In this document: positions 9,445 to 17,357 of the stretch, in pieces
How positions within the stretch are numbered: the stretch's first letter is position 1
How the letters are laid out: each line of letters begins with the position of its first letter
Assembly: GCF_004570845.1 (NCBI RefSeq)
Contig: NZ_SPQZ01000007.1
Location: 62,001 to 126,000, forward strand
Origin: Orlajensenia leifsoniae
GTDB lineage: Bacteria; Actinomycetota; Actinomycetes; Actinomycetales; Microbacteriaceae
DNA length: 64,000 nt
Direction of reading: 5' to 3'
Made by a program: the position numbers and the translations under genes
Notes under the pieces: model-generated
What the model saw: only the letters and a program-made list of their open reading frames with translations
What the model was told of the DNA's origin: nothing
The model's database searches: none

Positions 9445-9533
9445 GGGCGAACTCCGGTGGGCGTCGGGGCCGCACTGCGCGGCCGGGTGACACCAGACTA
9501 GGAAAGGAGAGTCGCCGTGCGCGGGCATCCGCT

Positions 9534-9559
9534 TACAAGATCACGGCTCGGATTTTGTA
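9534..9559. promoter_or_regulatory. AT-rich inverted repeat upstream of bioY
   Basis: TACAAGATC, eight bases, GATTTTGTA: 9-base arms with one mismatch, about 90 bases upstream of bioY in otherwise GC-rich DNA. It could be an operator for a biotin regulator or a weak terminator for the upstream 148-residue gene; it does not match the operator patterns I know for BirA or BioQ. Confidence 0.3.
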
Positions 9560-9578
9560 CGGCCGTGCCGGGGTGCGC

Positions 9579-10025
9579 TCAGGCGACGAGACGAACGGGC
9601 TCGGCAGAGACGTGCCGGGCGGGAACGATCTCGTTCGAGTCCGTGTCCGTGGTGTCGAGCAGCTCCGCCATCGGGGCCTCGGCGATGACGACGGCGTCGC
9701 GCTCAGCCCACTCGGTGATGGGTGCAGGGATCCACGACAGTGCGGCAGGCTCGGGAACGGGCTCGCCGCGCAGGGCGGAGCGCTCGGCGAGCAGGGCCTG
9801 AGTGAGTTCCGATGCGATCTGGTGCGTGAGCATGGCGTGGAAGATCTCGTCGGTGTCGGCGTCGGTGCGTCGAACGAGGGTCCAGCTGCCGTGTGCTCCG
9901 ATGACATCGGCCAGACGGCTGTTGAGAAGATCGAAGACCTGTTCAGGCGTGAGCTCTGGGGTGGAACTCGCCACGACCGGAGCATCGTGCCTCCGTCGCC
10001 GGAACATTCCGGTGCCCTTCGCCAT
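9579..10025 (-). CDS. hypothetical protein, 148 residues
   Basis: A soluble protein with a basic start (MFRRRRHDAP) followed by a compact helical stretch TPEQVFDLLNSRLADVIGAHGSWTLVRR and acidic helices. GAAAGGGC lies upstream of the ATG as ribosome binding site. I do not recognise the family. It precedes bioY on the same strand with a 134-base gap, which is too wide to claim an operon. Confidence 0.65.
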   Translation of the reverse strand: MAKGTGMFRRRRHDAPVVASSTPELTPEQVFDLLNSRLADVIGAHGSWTLVRRTDADTDEIFHAMLTHQIASELTQALLAERSALRGEPVPEPAALSWIPAPITEWAERDAVVIAEAPMAELLDTTDTDSNEIVPARHVSAEPVRLVA

Positions 10026-10208
10026 GCTGGTGCCCTTTCGTGCCGCGGATGCTACCCACAGTCTCGTTCAGCGCAAGCCGCGCGAGCGGGGGACACGCCG
10101 CAGGAACACGCCGAAATCGGCGGATTTCCGCGGATCGAGGGGGATCGGCGCCGAAAAGGGCTCGCACAGGAGCGCCTAGGGGCTGAAAGGTCCCGCGTCA
10201 GCCTCGGG

Positions 10209-10397
10209 TCACTTGCCGATGGCCTTCTCGTCGGACTCCTCCTTGACGGTTCCGATGGCGATGGCGAGGGTGAGCCCCCAGCTGATCCAGGTGAGCAGGA
10301 GCTTCCAGTCGCGGGGTCCGTTGCGGGTGCGCTGAACGACAGCCCAGCCACCGATGACGCTGCCGATCACGGCTCCGTTGAACAGGTACTTGCGCAT
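10209..10397 (-). CDS. small membrane protein, 62 residues
   Basis: Starts MRKYLFNGAVIGSVIGGWAV, with AAAGGGA upstream of the ATG at 10397. Two hydrophobic segments (residues 6-20 and 33-50) flank a polar QRTRNGPRDWK turn; the tail is charged. Resembles small DUF4235-like or unassigned actinobacterial membrane proteins, but I cannot name it firmly. Divergent from the permease at 10508. Confidence 0.65.
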   Translation of the reverse strand: MRKYLFNGAVIGSVIGGWAVVQRTRNGPRDWKLLLTWISWGLTLAIAIGTVKEESDEKAIGK

Positions 10398-10507
10398 GAT
10401 GCATCCCTTTCGTCGTCTCAACGTTATCGCTCGGTGCGAATGCGCAGCAGGGGTATTCTTTGCGAGGCATATCGTCTAGTGGGGCGGGCCGAGTGGAGGC
10501 TCGCGGA

Positions 10508-11674
10508 ATGAAGACGGCGCTCATCGGAGCGGGTCTCCTCGGGGTCGGAGCCGTCGCGCTGGCGACAGGCATCCTGCCCGCCGACGAGGCTGTCGCCCTC
10601 TGGGATCGGGTCTGGCCCGTGCTCCTGTTCGTCCTCGCCATGACGATCGTGACGGAGTTGGCTGACGAGGCCGGACTCTTCGACTGGCTCGCCCAGCACG
10701 CCTCCACCTGGGCGCACGGGCGCTCGTGGCTGCTCTGGCTCATCGTCGTCGCCCTCGCCACCGTCTGCACGATCTTCCTGTCGCTCGACACGACGGCGGT
10801 CCTGCTCACACCGGTCGTCATCGTCATGGCGCGCCACGTCGGGATCAGTCCGCTGCCGTTCGCCCTGACGACGGTGTGGCTCGCCAACACGGCGTCGATG
10901 CTGCTGCCCGTCTCGAACCTCACCAACCTGCTCGCCGTCTCGAAGCTCGAGCAGATCGTGGGGCATCCGGTGAGCCCCCTCGAATTCGCCACCCTCACGT
11001 GGGCTCCGGCCATCGCGGCGATCGTTGTGCCCGTCGCCGTCATCGCCGTGCTCCACCGTCGCAGCCTCGTCACGCGGTACGTCATCGAACGACCCGAGCG
11101 CGTCGCCGATCCGACACTGCTGATCGCGAGCGCCGTGGCGGTCCTCATCCTCATCCCCGGCCTGCTCTCCGGTCTGCCCGTGTGGATTCCGGCCTGCGTG
11201 GCCGCCGTGACCCTGCTCATCGCCTTCGCCGTCTCGAGACCGGCAGTGCTCCGGCTCGGGCTGGTGCCCTGGCCGCTGCTGCTGCTCGTCGCCGGCCTCT
11301 TCCTCGTGCTCGAGACAGCGCACGCTCTCGGGCTGGGAGACGCTCTCGCCGCGGTCGCGGGCACGGGAGACGATCCGCTCAGCCTGCTGCAGCTCGCAGG
11401 CCTCGGGGCCGGAGGCGCGAACGTCGCCAACAACCTGCCCGCCTACCTGGCGCTCGAGCCGTCGGTCGACTCGCCGGCCCGCATGATCGCCTTGCTGATC
11501 GGCGTGAATGTCGGCCCGCTCGTCACGCCCTGGGCGTCGCTGGCCACGCTGCTCTGGCACGACCGCCTCAAGGCGATGGGCGTCGAGTTCACGTGGTCGC
11601 GGTACGCGATCCTCGGGTTGGTCGTAGCACCCCTCGCCGTCGTGGCCGCCACGGCCGCGCTCGCGGTCCGGTGA
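10508..11674 (+). CDS. ArsB/SLC13-type ion transporter superfamily permease
   Basis: 388 residues, ten or more hydrophobic segments. Motifs fit the ArsB/NhaD/CitM group: SLDTTAVLLTPVVIVMAR, ANTASMLLPVSNLTNLL in the first half and GGANVANNLPAYLAL in the second, the paired re-entrant loops of this superfamily. The ATG at 10508 has TGGAGG upstream; an earlier ATG at 10460 has no ribosome binding site. No arsenic genes are nearby, so substrate (arsenite, or a dicarboxylate or other anion) is undetermined. Confidence 0.82.
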   Translation: MKTALIGAGLLGVGAVALATGILPADEAVALWDRVWPVLLFVLAMTIVTELADEAGLFDWLAQHASTWAHGRSWLLWLIVVALATVCTIFLSLDTTAVLLTPVVIVMARHVGISPLPFALTTVWLANTASMLLPVSNLTNLLAVSKLEQIVGHPVSPLEFATLTWAPAIAAIVVPVAVIAVLHRRSLVTRYVIERPERVADPTLLIASAVAVLILIPGLLSGLPVWIPACVAAVTLLIAFAVSRPAVLRLGLVPWPLLLLVAGLFLVLETAHALGLGDALAAVAGTGDDPLSLLQLAGLGAGGANVANNLPAYLALEPSVDSPARMIALLIGVNVGPLVTPWASLATLLWHDRLKAMGVEFTWSRYAILGLVVAPLAVVAATAALAVR

Positions 11675-11712
11675 CCAGCAGGTTGCGGATGGCTGGGAGA
11701 TCGCCGCAAATC

Positions 11713-11745
11713 TGACCGATCGTGCAGTTGCTGACCGATCGGTCA
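11713..11745. promoter_or_regulatory. TetR operator: perfect and imperfect palindrome
   Basis: TGACCGATCGGTCA at 11732-11745 is a perfect 14-bp palindrome; a related imperfect copy TGACCGATCGTGCA lies at 11713-11726. A -10-like TACCGT at 11748-11753 follows directly, six bases before the tetR ATG at 11760. This is the arrangement expected for autoregulation of the TetR-MMPL-YhgE operon. Confidence 0.75.
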
Positions 11746-11759
11746 ATTACCGTCGGATC

Positions 11760-12380
11760 ATGCCTGCAGAACCTTCGGTCTCCGCGCGCGCCAAGCCCAG
11801 CGACGAGCTTCAGGCCGTCGCCCTCGAACAATTCGCCACCCGGGGCTTCTCGGGAACGTCGTTGCAGCAGATCGCCGACGTCGCGGGCTATTCGAAGTCG
11901 AGCGTGCTCTACCACTTCGCATCCAAGGAGGCCCTGCTCGACGCCGTGCTCACGCCGGCGATCGACGAGTTCGGGCGCATCCTCGACGCCTGGATCTCCG
12001 ATGCGTCGACGGATGCCGCCCGCCAGGCCTTCCTCGAGGCCTTCGTCGACCTGCTCCTGCGCTATCGCCTCGAGGTGCACACCTTCATCAGCCAGGGCCA
12101 GTCCCTCGAGGACGTTCCCGTCGTCGCCCGGGCCAACGCCACGATCCTGCGCATGGCGGAGGCGGTCTGCCCGCCCGAGGCCAGCGTCGAGGATCGCCTG
12201 CGCTTCGGCATCGCCCTCGGCGGCGCCGCCTACACCCTGACCGCCGACCTGACCTTCGGCAGCGGGATGACCACCGACGACGCGGCGACAGACGTCGAGC
12301 TGCGTCCGGCACTGGTGCACATCATCTCCGAGCTCCTCTCCCCGGTTCCGGCTCACGCCGTGCCGGCTTCGACCCGATAG
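11760..12380 (+). CDS. TetR family regulator of the MMPL/YhgE operon
   Basis: 206 residues. DNA-binding domain: AVALEQFATRGFSGTSLQQIADVAGYSKSSVLYHF at residues about 18-52. It heads a three-gene operon: nine bases to the MMPL gene, which overlaps the YhgE gene. No Shine-Dalgarno sequence is seen; the -10-like TACCGT six bases upstream suggests a leaderless transcript. Likely represses its own operon through the palindrome at 11732-11745. Confidence 0.9.
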   Translation: MPAEPSVSARAKPSDELQAVALEQFATRGFSGTSLQQIADVAGYSKSSVLYHFASKEALLDAVLTPAIDEFGRILDAWISDASTDAARQAFLEAFVDLLLRYRLEVHTFISQGQSLEDVPVVARANATILRMAEAVCPPEASVEDRLRFGIALGGAAYTLTADLTFGSGMTTDDAATDVELRPALVHIISELLSPVPAHAVPASTR

Positions 12381-12389
12381 GACACTCCC

Positions 12390-15299
12390 GTGGCCACTTT
12401 CCTCTACCGCGTCGGACACTTCGCCTTCCGCCGAGCCTGGCTCGTGGTCGCCGTCTGGGTCGCGCTGCTCGTCGGCATCCTCGGCGGCGGTCTCGCCCTC
12501 GGCGGCCAGACCCAGGAGTCCTACGCTATTCCGGGCACCGAGTCGCAGGAGGCCATCGACAAGCTCGCCGCGGTCTTCCCGCAGACCGCCGGCGCCTCCG
12601 TCCAGGTGGTCATGCAGGCCCCGGAGGGGGAGACCGTCACCGACGACGCGCACAAGGCGGCCATCGAGTCGATGGCGACGCAGCTCGAGGACATCGACGG
12701 AGTCGAGTCCGTGCTCGACCCCTTCGACGAGTATGCGGGCAACGCCGTCTCCGACGACGAGCGCACCGCATACACGCAGGTACAGCTCGATTCCCCGTCG
12801 ACGGATGTCGCCCCTGAGACTCTCACCGCCATCCAGGACACGGCGGAGACCGGCGAGGACGCCGGCCTCGATGTGGCCTTCGGCGGCCAGGTGTTCCAGG
12901 ACCAGACCTTCGGGCTCACCATCACGGAGGGTCTCGGCGTGCTGTTCGCCGGGGTCGTGCTGTTCATCGCCTTCGGGTCGCTGCTGGCGGCCGGCATGCC
13001 CCTGTTCACGGCGCTCATCGGGGTCGGCGTGGCCGTCGCCGGTGTCACCGTCGTCTCGGCGTTCACGCCGGTGTCGAGCACGGCACCCATGCTGGCGGTG
13101 ATGCTGGGCCTCGCGGTCGGCATCGACTACGCGCTGTTCATCCTGTCGAGACACCGCAATCAGCTCGCACGCGGCGAGACGCCCGAGGAGTCGGCCGCCA
13201 CCTCGGTGGCCACGGCGGGTTCCGCCGTGATCTTCGCCGGCGTGACCGTCATCATCGCTCTGCTCGGCCTCCTCGTGGTCGGCATCCCGTTCCTCAGCAC
13301 CATGGGCATCGCAGCGGCCTTCGCCGTCTTCGTCGCCATGATCGCCGCGGTCACCCTGCTTCCGGCGGTGATGGGCATCTTCAAGGGGCGACTCATCCCG
13401 AAGCCGAGCAGCCGCGCCGCCCGCCGGGCGGTCGCGGCCGATGATGCGAAGCCCACCATGGGCCGACGTTGGGTGAACCTCGTGTTGAAGGCACCTGTCG
13501 TGGCGGTCGTGTTGGTGGTCGGCATCCTGGGCGGACTCGCCATCCCGGCCCTCAGCCTCGACCTGAACCTGCCCTCGGGGGCGAGCGAGCCCGAGGGCTC
13601 CACGACGCGTGACGCCTACGAGATGCTCTCCGAGGGCTTCGGTCCCGGGTACAACGGCCCGCTCATCGTCTCGGTCGACATCACGCAGACCACCGACATC
13701 CTCGACGACCTCGATGCGATCGGCACCGAGCTCGGCGCGCTCGACGGCGTGGCCGAAGTCGGTCAGGGCATCCCGAACGCCTCGGTCGACACCGCCATCA
13801 TCCGCGTGATCCCCGAGACGGCACCGGATGATCCGGCCACCAAGGTGCTGGTGCAGGAGATCCGCGATCTCGCGCCCCACATCGACGACGAGTACGGCAC
13901 CCCCATCACGGTGACCGGTGCCACGGCCGTGTCCATCGACATCTCCAACCGGTTGACGGATGCCCTGGTGCCCTTCGCCCTCGTGGTCGTCGGGCTGTCG
14001 GTGCTGCTGCTCATGATGGTGTTCCGCTCGATCTTCGTGCCGATCAAGGCCGCGCTCGGCTTCCTGCTCTCGGTGTTCGCCGCCATCGGAGTCTCCGTCG
14101 CGATCTTCCAGTGGGGCTGGTTCGCCGACCTGCTGCACGTGGAGACGACGGGCCCCATCCTGAGCTTCCTCCCGATCCTGCTGATGGCCGTGCTGTTCGG
14201 CCTCGCCATGGACTACGAGGTCTTCCTCGTGTCGGGCATGCGGGAGGAGTACGTGAAGACGAAGGACCCGCGCGGATCGATCGTGCACGGCTTCCGGCAC
14301 TCCGCCCGAGTGGTGACCTCGGCGGCTCTCATCATGTTCTTCGTGTTCTTCGCCTTCGTGCCTGAGGGCAGCGGACCGATCAAGGGCATCGCCCTGGCGC
14401 TCGCCGTCGGCGTCGCGTTCGACGCCTTCCTCGTGCGCATGACCCTCGTGCCCGCAGCCATGGCGCTCGCCGGCCGCGCGGCCTGGTGGCTGCCGAAATG
14501 GCTCGACCGTATCCTTCCCGATGTCGACATCGAGGGCGAGCACCTGCGTCATCACCTGACGGATGCCGCATGGGCGCGCACCGAGGACGCCGCGATCTCC
14601 TCGGTCGACGCCACCTTCGGGATCGAGGACGCCCCCATCGGTCCGCTCGATCTGAGGGTCCCTGCCGGCGACGTGCTGCTGGTCACCGGCGACGCCGCCG
14701 ACCGTCGGGTGGTCTCCGCCACCCTGGCCGGTCGCCTCGCACCGGTCTCCGGACGCCTGCAGGTGCTCGGATCGCCGCTACCGTCGGAGAGCGGCAGGGC
14801 GCTGCGTCGAGTCGCGCTCGTCGACATCGCCGCCGGGGAGGCCGCCTTCGGCGACCGCACCGTGGGCGAGGTGCTCTCGGAGCGCATCGACCTCGGCCAG
14901 CCCTGGTATCGCGCCAGCACCATCGACTCGCAGGTCCGCCGATGGATCGGCCAGATCCGCACGGCTCTCGCCGACGACCCGCAGTCCGAGCGGGTTCAGG
15001 CCGAGACGCAGATCTCCTCGCTCGACAGCCTCGAGCGCTCGGCCGTGCTCGTCGCGGCCGGTCTCTCCGAGCGACCCGGTGCCCTCGTGGTGGAGCTCGG
15101 CGACGACCTCCCCTCCGAGGGAGCCGCCGACGAGCTCATGCTCATGATCGGCGCTCTCGCCCCCGTGGCGACGACGATCGTGCTGACGGCGGCCGGAGTC
15201 GAGGCCCCGGTCGGTCTCGGAATTCGCGGCGTGCACGCCGTGGCGCTCGCCGACAGGACACCATCCTCCCTCTCGAACAGAAAGGCCGTGCTGCGATGA
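12390..15299 (+). CDS. MMPL family transporter with degenerate ABC-ATPase-like C-terminus
   Basis: 969 residues. The first ~720 form a standard MMPL/RND pump: helix at 12-35, extracytoplasmic domain, a five-helix block with VGIDYALFILSRHRNQL at residues ~245, a second external domain and a second five-helix block with AMDYEVFLVSGMREEY. Residues ~750-960 look like an ABC nucleotide-binding domain that has lost its catalytic residues: GDVLLVTGDAADRRV where a Walker A should be, SSLDSLERSAVLVAAGL at the signature position and ALVVELGDD at the Walker B. The GTG start follows tetR by nine bases; the stop overlaps the next gene (ATGA). Probably exports lipids or an envelope-active compound. Confidence 0.9.
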   Translation: MATFLYRVGHFAFRRAWLVVAVWVALLVGILGGGLALGGQTQESYAIPGTESQEAIDKLAAVFPQTAGASVQVVMQAPEGETVTDDAHKAAIESMATQLEDIDGVESVLDPFDEYAGNAVSDDERTAYTQVQLDSPSTDVAPETLTAIQDTAETGEDAGLDVAFGGQVFQDQTFGLTITEGLGVLFAGVVLFIAFGSLLAAGMPLFTALIGVGVAVAGVTVVSAFTPVSSTAPMLAVMLGLAVGIDYALFILSRHRNQLARGETPEESAATSVATAGSAVIFAGVTVIIALLGLLVVGIPFLSTMGIAAAFAVFVAMIAAVTLLPAVMGIFKGRLIPKPSSRAARRAVAADDAKPTMGRRWVNLVLKAPVVAVVLVVGILGGLAIPALSLDLNLPSGASEPEGSTTRDAYEMLSEGFGPGYNGPLIVSVDITQTTDILDDLDAIGTELGALDGVAEVGQGIPNASVDTAIIRVIPETAPDDPATKVLVQEIRDLAPHIDDEYGTPITVTGATAVSIDISNRLTDALVPFALVVVGLSVLLLMMVFRSIFVPIKAALGFLLSVFAAIGVSVAIFQWGWFADLLHVETTGPILSFLPILLMAVLFGLAMDYEVFLVSGMREEYVKTKDPRGSIVHGFRHSARVVTSAALIMFFVFFAFVPEGSGPIKGIALALAVGVAFDAFLVRMTLVPAAMALAGRAAWWLPKWLDRILPDVDIEGEHLRHHLTDAAWARTEDAAISSVDATFGIEDAPIGPLDLRVPAGDVLLVTGDAADRRVVSATLAGRLAPVSGRLQVLGSPLPSESGRALRRVALVDIAAGEAAFGDRTVGEVLSERIDLGQPWYRASTIDSQVRRWIGQIRTALADDPQSERVQAETQISSLDSLERSAVLVAAGLSERPGALVVELGDDLPSEGAADELMLMIGALAPVATTIVLTAAGVEAPVGLGIRGVHAVALADRTPSSLSNRKAVLR

Positions 15300-17215
15300 G
15301 CGCGCGACTCGACAGCCTCTTCGGACGCACCCGCTCCCAGCGACGCTGGCGCTTCGGAGCCATCATCGTGGGCGTCCTGGTCGTCCCGCTCGCCGTGGCC
15401 GGCCTGGTCACCGGCGGCCTCGCCAGCGCGAACGACCGGCTCGACACCGTTCCCGCCCTCATCGTGAACAACGACGAGATGGTCACGGCGACGGCAGCGG
15501 ACGGAACCGAGACGCAGATCCTCGCCGGACGCCTGCTGGTGACCCAGCTCACCGACCCCGACGACGCGGGATTCGACTGGCAGCTCTCCAACACCGATGA
15601 GGCGACGGAGGCACTCGAGGCGGGAACGGCCTACGCCGTGCTCACCATCCCGAACGACTTCTCGGCATCGATCAACTCCATCTCGGGATCCGATCCGCAG
15701 CAGGCCGACCTCAACATCCGCACCGACGACGCCCACTCCTACCTCGCCGGTTCGGCCGCCCAGTCCGTGGGCGGGGCGATGACCGATGCCTTCGGTCGAG
15801 CCATCACCGAGCAGTACCTCAAGGGCTTCTACGCCAACCTGGCCGGCATGGGTGGCTCCCTGTCCTCTGCCGCCGATGGGGCCACGAAGGTGTCCGACGG
15901 CGTCGCCAGCCTGGCCGGAGGCCTCGACCAGCTCGCATCAGGCGCATCGTCGGCTGCATCCGGGGCAGCGGATGCGGCATCCGGAGCCGATCAGTACTCC
16001 AGCGGCGTCGCCGACTACACGAACGGCGTCGACGGACTCGCAGGCGGCATCGGCGAGCTGAACGCCCAGGCCGGCGGTCTCGACGGGATCTCCGACGGCG
16101 TCGGCTCCTACGTCGGGAACGTCGCTGCGACATCGACCGGCTTCACCCAGCTGAACGGCGCTCTGTCGGCAGCTCTTCCGCCAGGCCCGCAGGGCGATGC
16201 CCTTCGATCGGAGTTGGCGAAGGTCGACGCCGGCCTCCAGGCCCTCGCTGCCGGCGGGCAGACACTCGCGCAGCAGACCACTGGCGGAATCGACGGCCTC
16301 CAGTCCGGCATCGCCTCCCTCGCCACAGGGGCGAGCCAGCTCTCGGGCGGATCCGCCGCCCTGCGCGACGGCGCCGACAACCTCGCCAGCGGGGTCGGCT
16401 CGCTCTCCGACGGCCTGTCGACGCTGTCGACCGGAACAGCCACCAGCGCCTCGGGGGCGCACCAGCTCGCCGACGGCGCAGGCACCCTGGCGACGGGACT
16501 CACCGACGGCGCCACCCAGGCCTCCGCGATCGGCGACATCGACGCCGACAAGACGGCGAGCGTCGTCTCCCAGCCCGTGACCGTCAGCACCGACCGCGAC
16601 AACCCGATCGAGACGATCGGCGAGGTGATCGGCATGGTGTTCGTTCCCGTCGGGCTCTGGATCGGCGCCCTCGCGATCTTCCTGCTGCTCCGACCGATCA
16701 CCGCGACGGCGCTGCAGAGCACGGCCTCCACCCGGCGTCTCGTGATGCGCTCGCTCGCCCGGGCGGCCGGACTCGCCATCGCGCAAGCCGTGCTCGTGGT
16801 CGCCCTGCTCCACACCGTGCTCGGAGTCACATGGGAGACGCTGCCCGCCACCCTGTCGTTCGCCGTGCTCATGGCGCTCGCGTTCGCGGCGATCCACCAG
16901 TTCCTCACGGTGGCGTTCGGTCGCGTCGGCATCGTGATCTCTTTGCTGCTCGTGATCGTGCAGCTCACCTCTGCCGGCGGCATCTACCCGGTCGAGATCC
17001 TGGCGGTGCCCTACCAGGTCATCACCCCGTACCTGCCGCTCACCTGGGCCGTGCAGGGGATGCAGCAGATCATCGCCGGCGTGGGCGGAGCATCCGTCGC
17101 CGCCGCAGCCGGAGGCCTCGCGGCGCTCGGCCTGCTCGCGCTGCTCGGATCCCTCGTGGCGGTGGCGCGCAAGCGCGGCGCCCGATCCTGGGGCTTTGCA
17201 CTCGCCCGGGGGTGA
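15296..17215 (+). CDS. YhgE/Pip family membrane protein
   Basis: 639 residues. One N-terminal helix (residues 20-42), then a long external domain rich in ASGA/DGVASLAGG repeats (about 190-400, predicted helical heptad-like repeats typical of YhgE/Pip), then about five C-terminal helices. The start ATG overlaps the MMPL stop by 4 bases, so the two are translationally coupled and probably form one export complex. The family includes phage infection protein Pip and the type VII secretion component EsaA; no type VII genes are visible here. Confidence 0.88.
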   Translation: MSARLDSLFGRTRSQRRWRFGAIIVGVLVVPLAVAGLVTGGLASANDRLDTVPALIVNNDEMVTATAADGTETQILAGRLLVTQLTDPDDAGFDWQLSNTDEATEALEAGTAYAVLTIPNDFSASINSISGSDPQQADLNIRTDDAHSYLAGSAAQSVGGAMTDAFGRAITEQYLKGFYANLAGMGGSLSSAADGATKVSDGVASLAGGLDQLASGASSAASGAADAASGADQYSSGVADYTNGVDGLAGGIGELNAQAGGLDGISDGVGSYVGNVAATSTGFTQLNGALSAALPPGPQGDALRSELAKVDAGLQALAAGGQTLAQQTTGGIDGLQSGIASLATGASQLSGGSAALRDGADNLASGVGSLSDGLSTLSTGTATSASGAHQLADGAGTLATGLTDGATQASAIGDIDADKTASVVSQPVTVSTDRDNPIETIGEVIGMVFVPVGLWIGALAIFLLLRPITATALQSTASTRRLVMRSLARAAGLAIAQAVLVVALLHTVLGVTWETLPATLSFAVLMALAFAAIHQFLTVAFGRVGIVISLLLVIVQLTSAGGIYPVEILAVPYQVITPYLPLTWAVQGMQQIIAGVGGASVAAAAGGLAALGLLALLGSLVAVARKRGARSWGFALARG

Positions 17216-17250
17216 TCGCAACCCCCGGGTCGGGGTCGCCGCCCCGCTGG

Positions 17251-17256
17251 TAGCCT
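17251..17256 (+). promoter_or_regulatory. possible -10 element of the trehalose gene
   Basis: TAGCCT fits TANNNT and would start a transcript near 17263 carrying AAGGAGG (17267-17273), a small inverted repeat CCGACA/TGTCGG (17280-17297) and a second ribosome-binding-like AAAAGGA (17298-17304). No clear -35 is seen. Confidence 0.3.
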
Positions 17257-17357
17257 GAGAGAACGCAAGGAGGCGCTGGCCGACAGGCCGGTGTCGGAAA
17301 AGGATCGTCGCCATCTCGCAGCCCACTCAGACCCCGAACCGCGACCAGTCCTACAGC

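Noticed and set aside
8141-9493. Continuous frame from bioY region through bioN
   Set aside because: Runs antisense-phase through bioY and bioM; bioN has its own GTG overlapping the bioM stop.
11589-14555. 988-residue open frame antisense to the MMPL gene
   Set aside because: Composition is His/Asp/Glu/Arg-rich with no domain, as expected of an antisense frame in GC-rich DNA; the sense frame is a clear MMPL protein.
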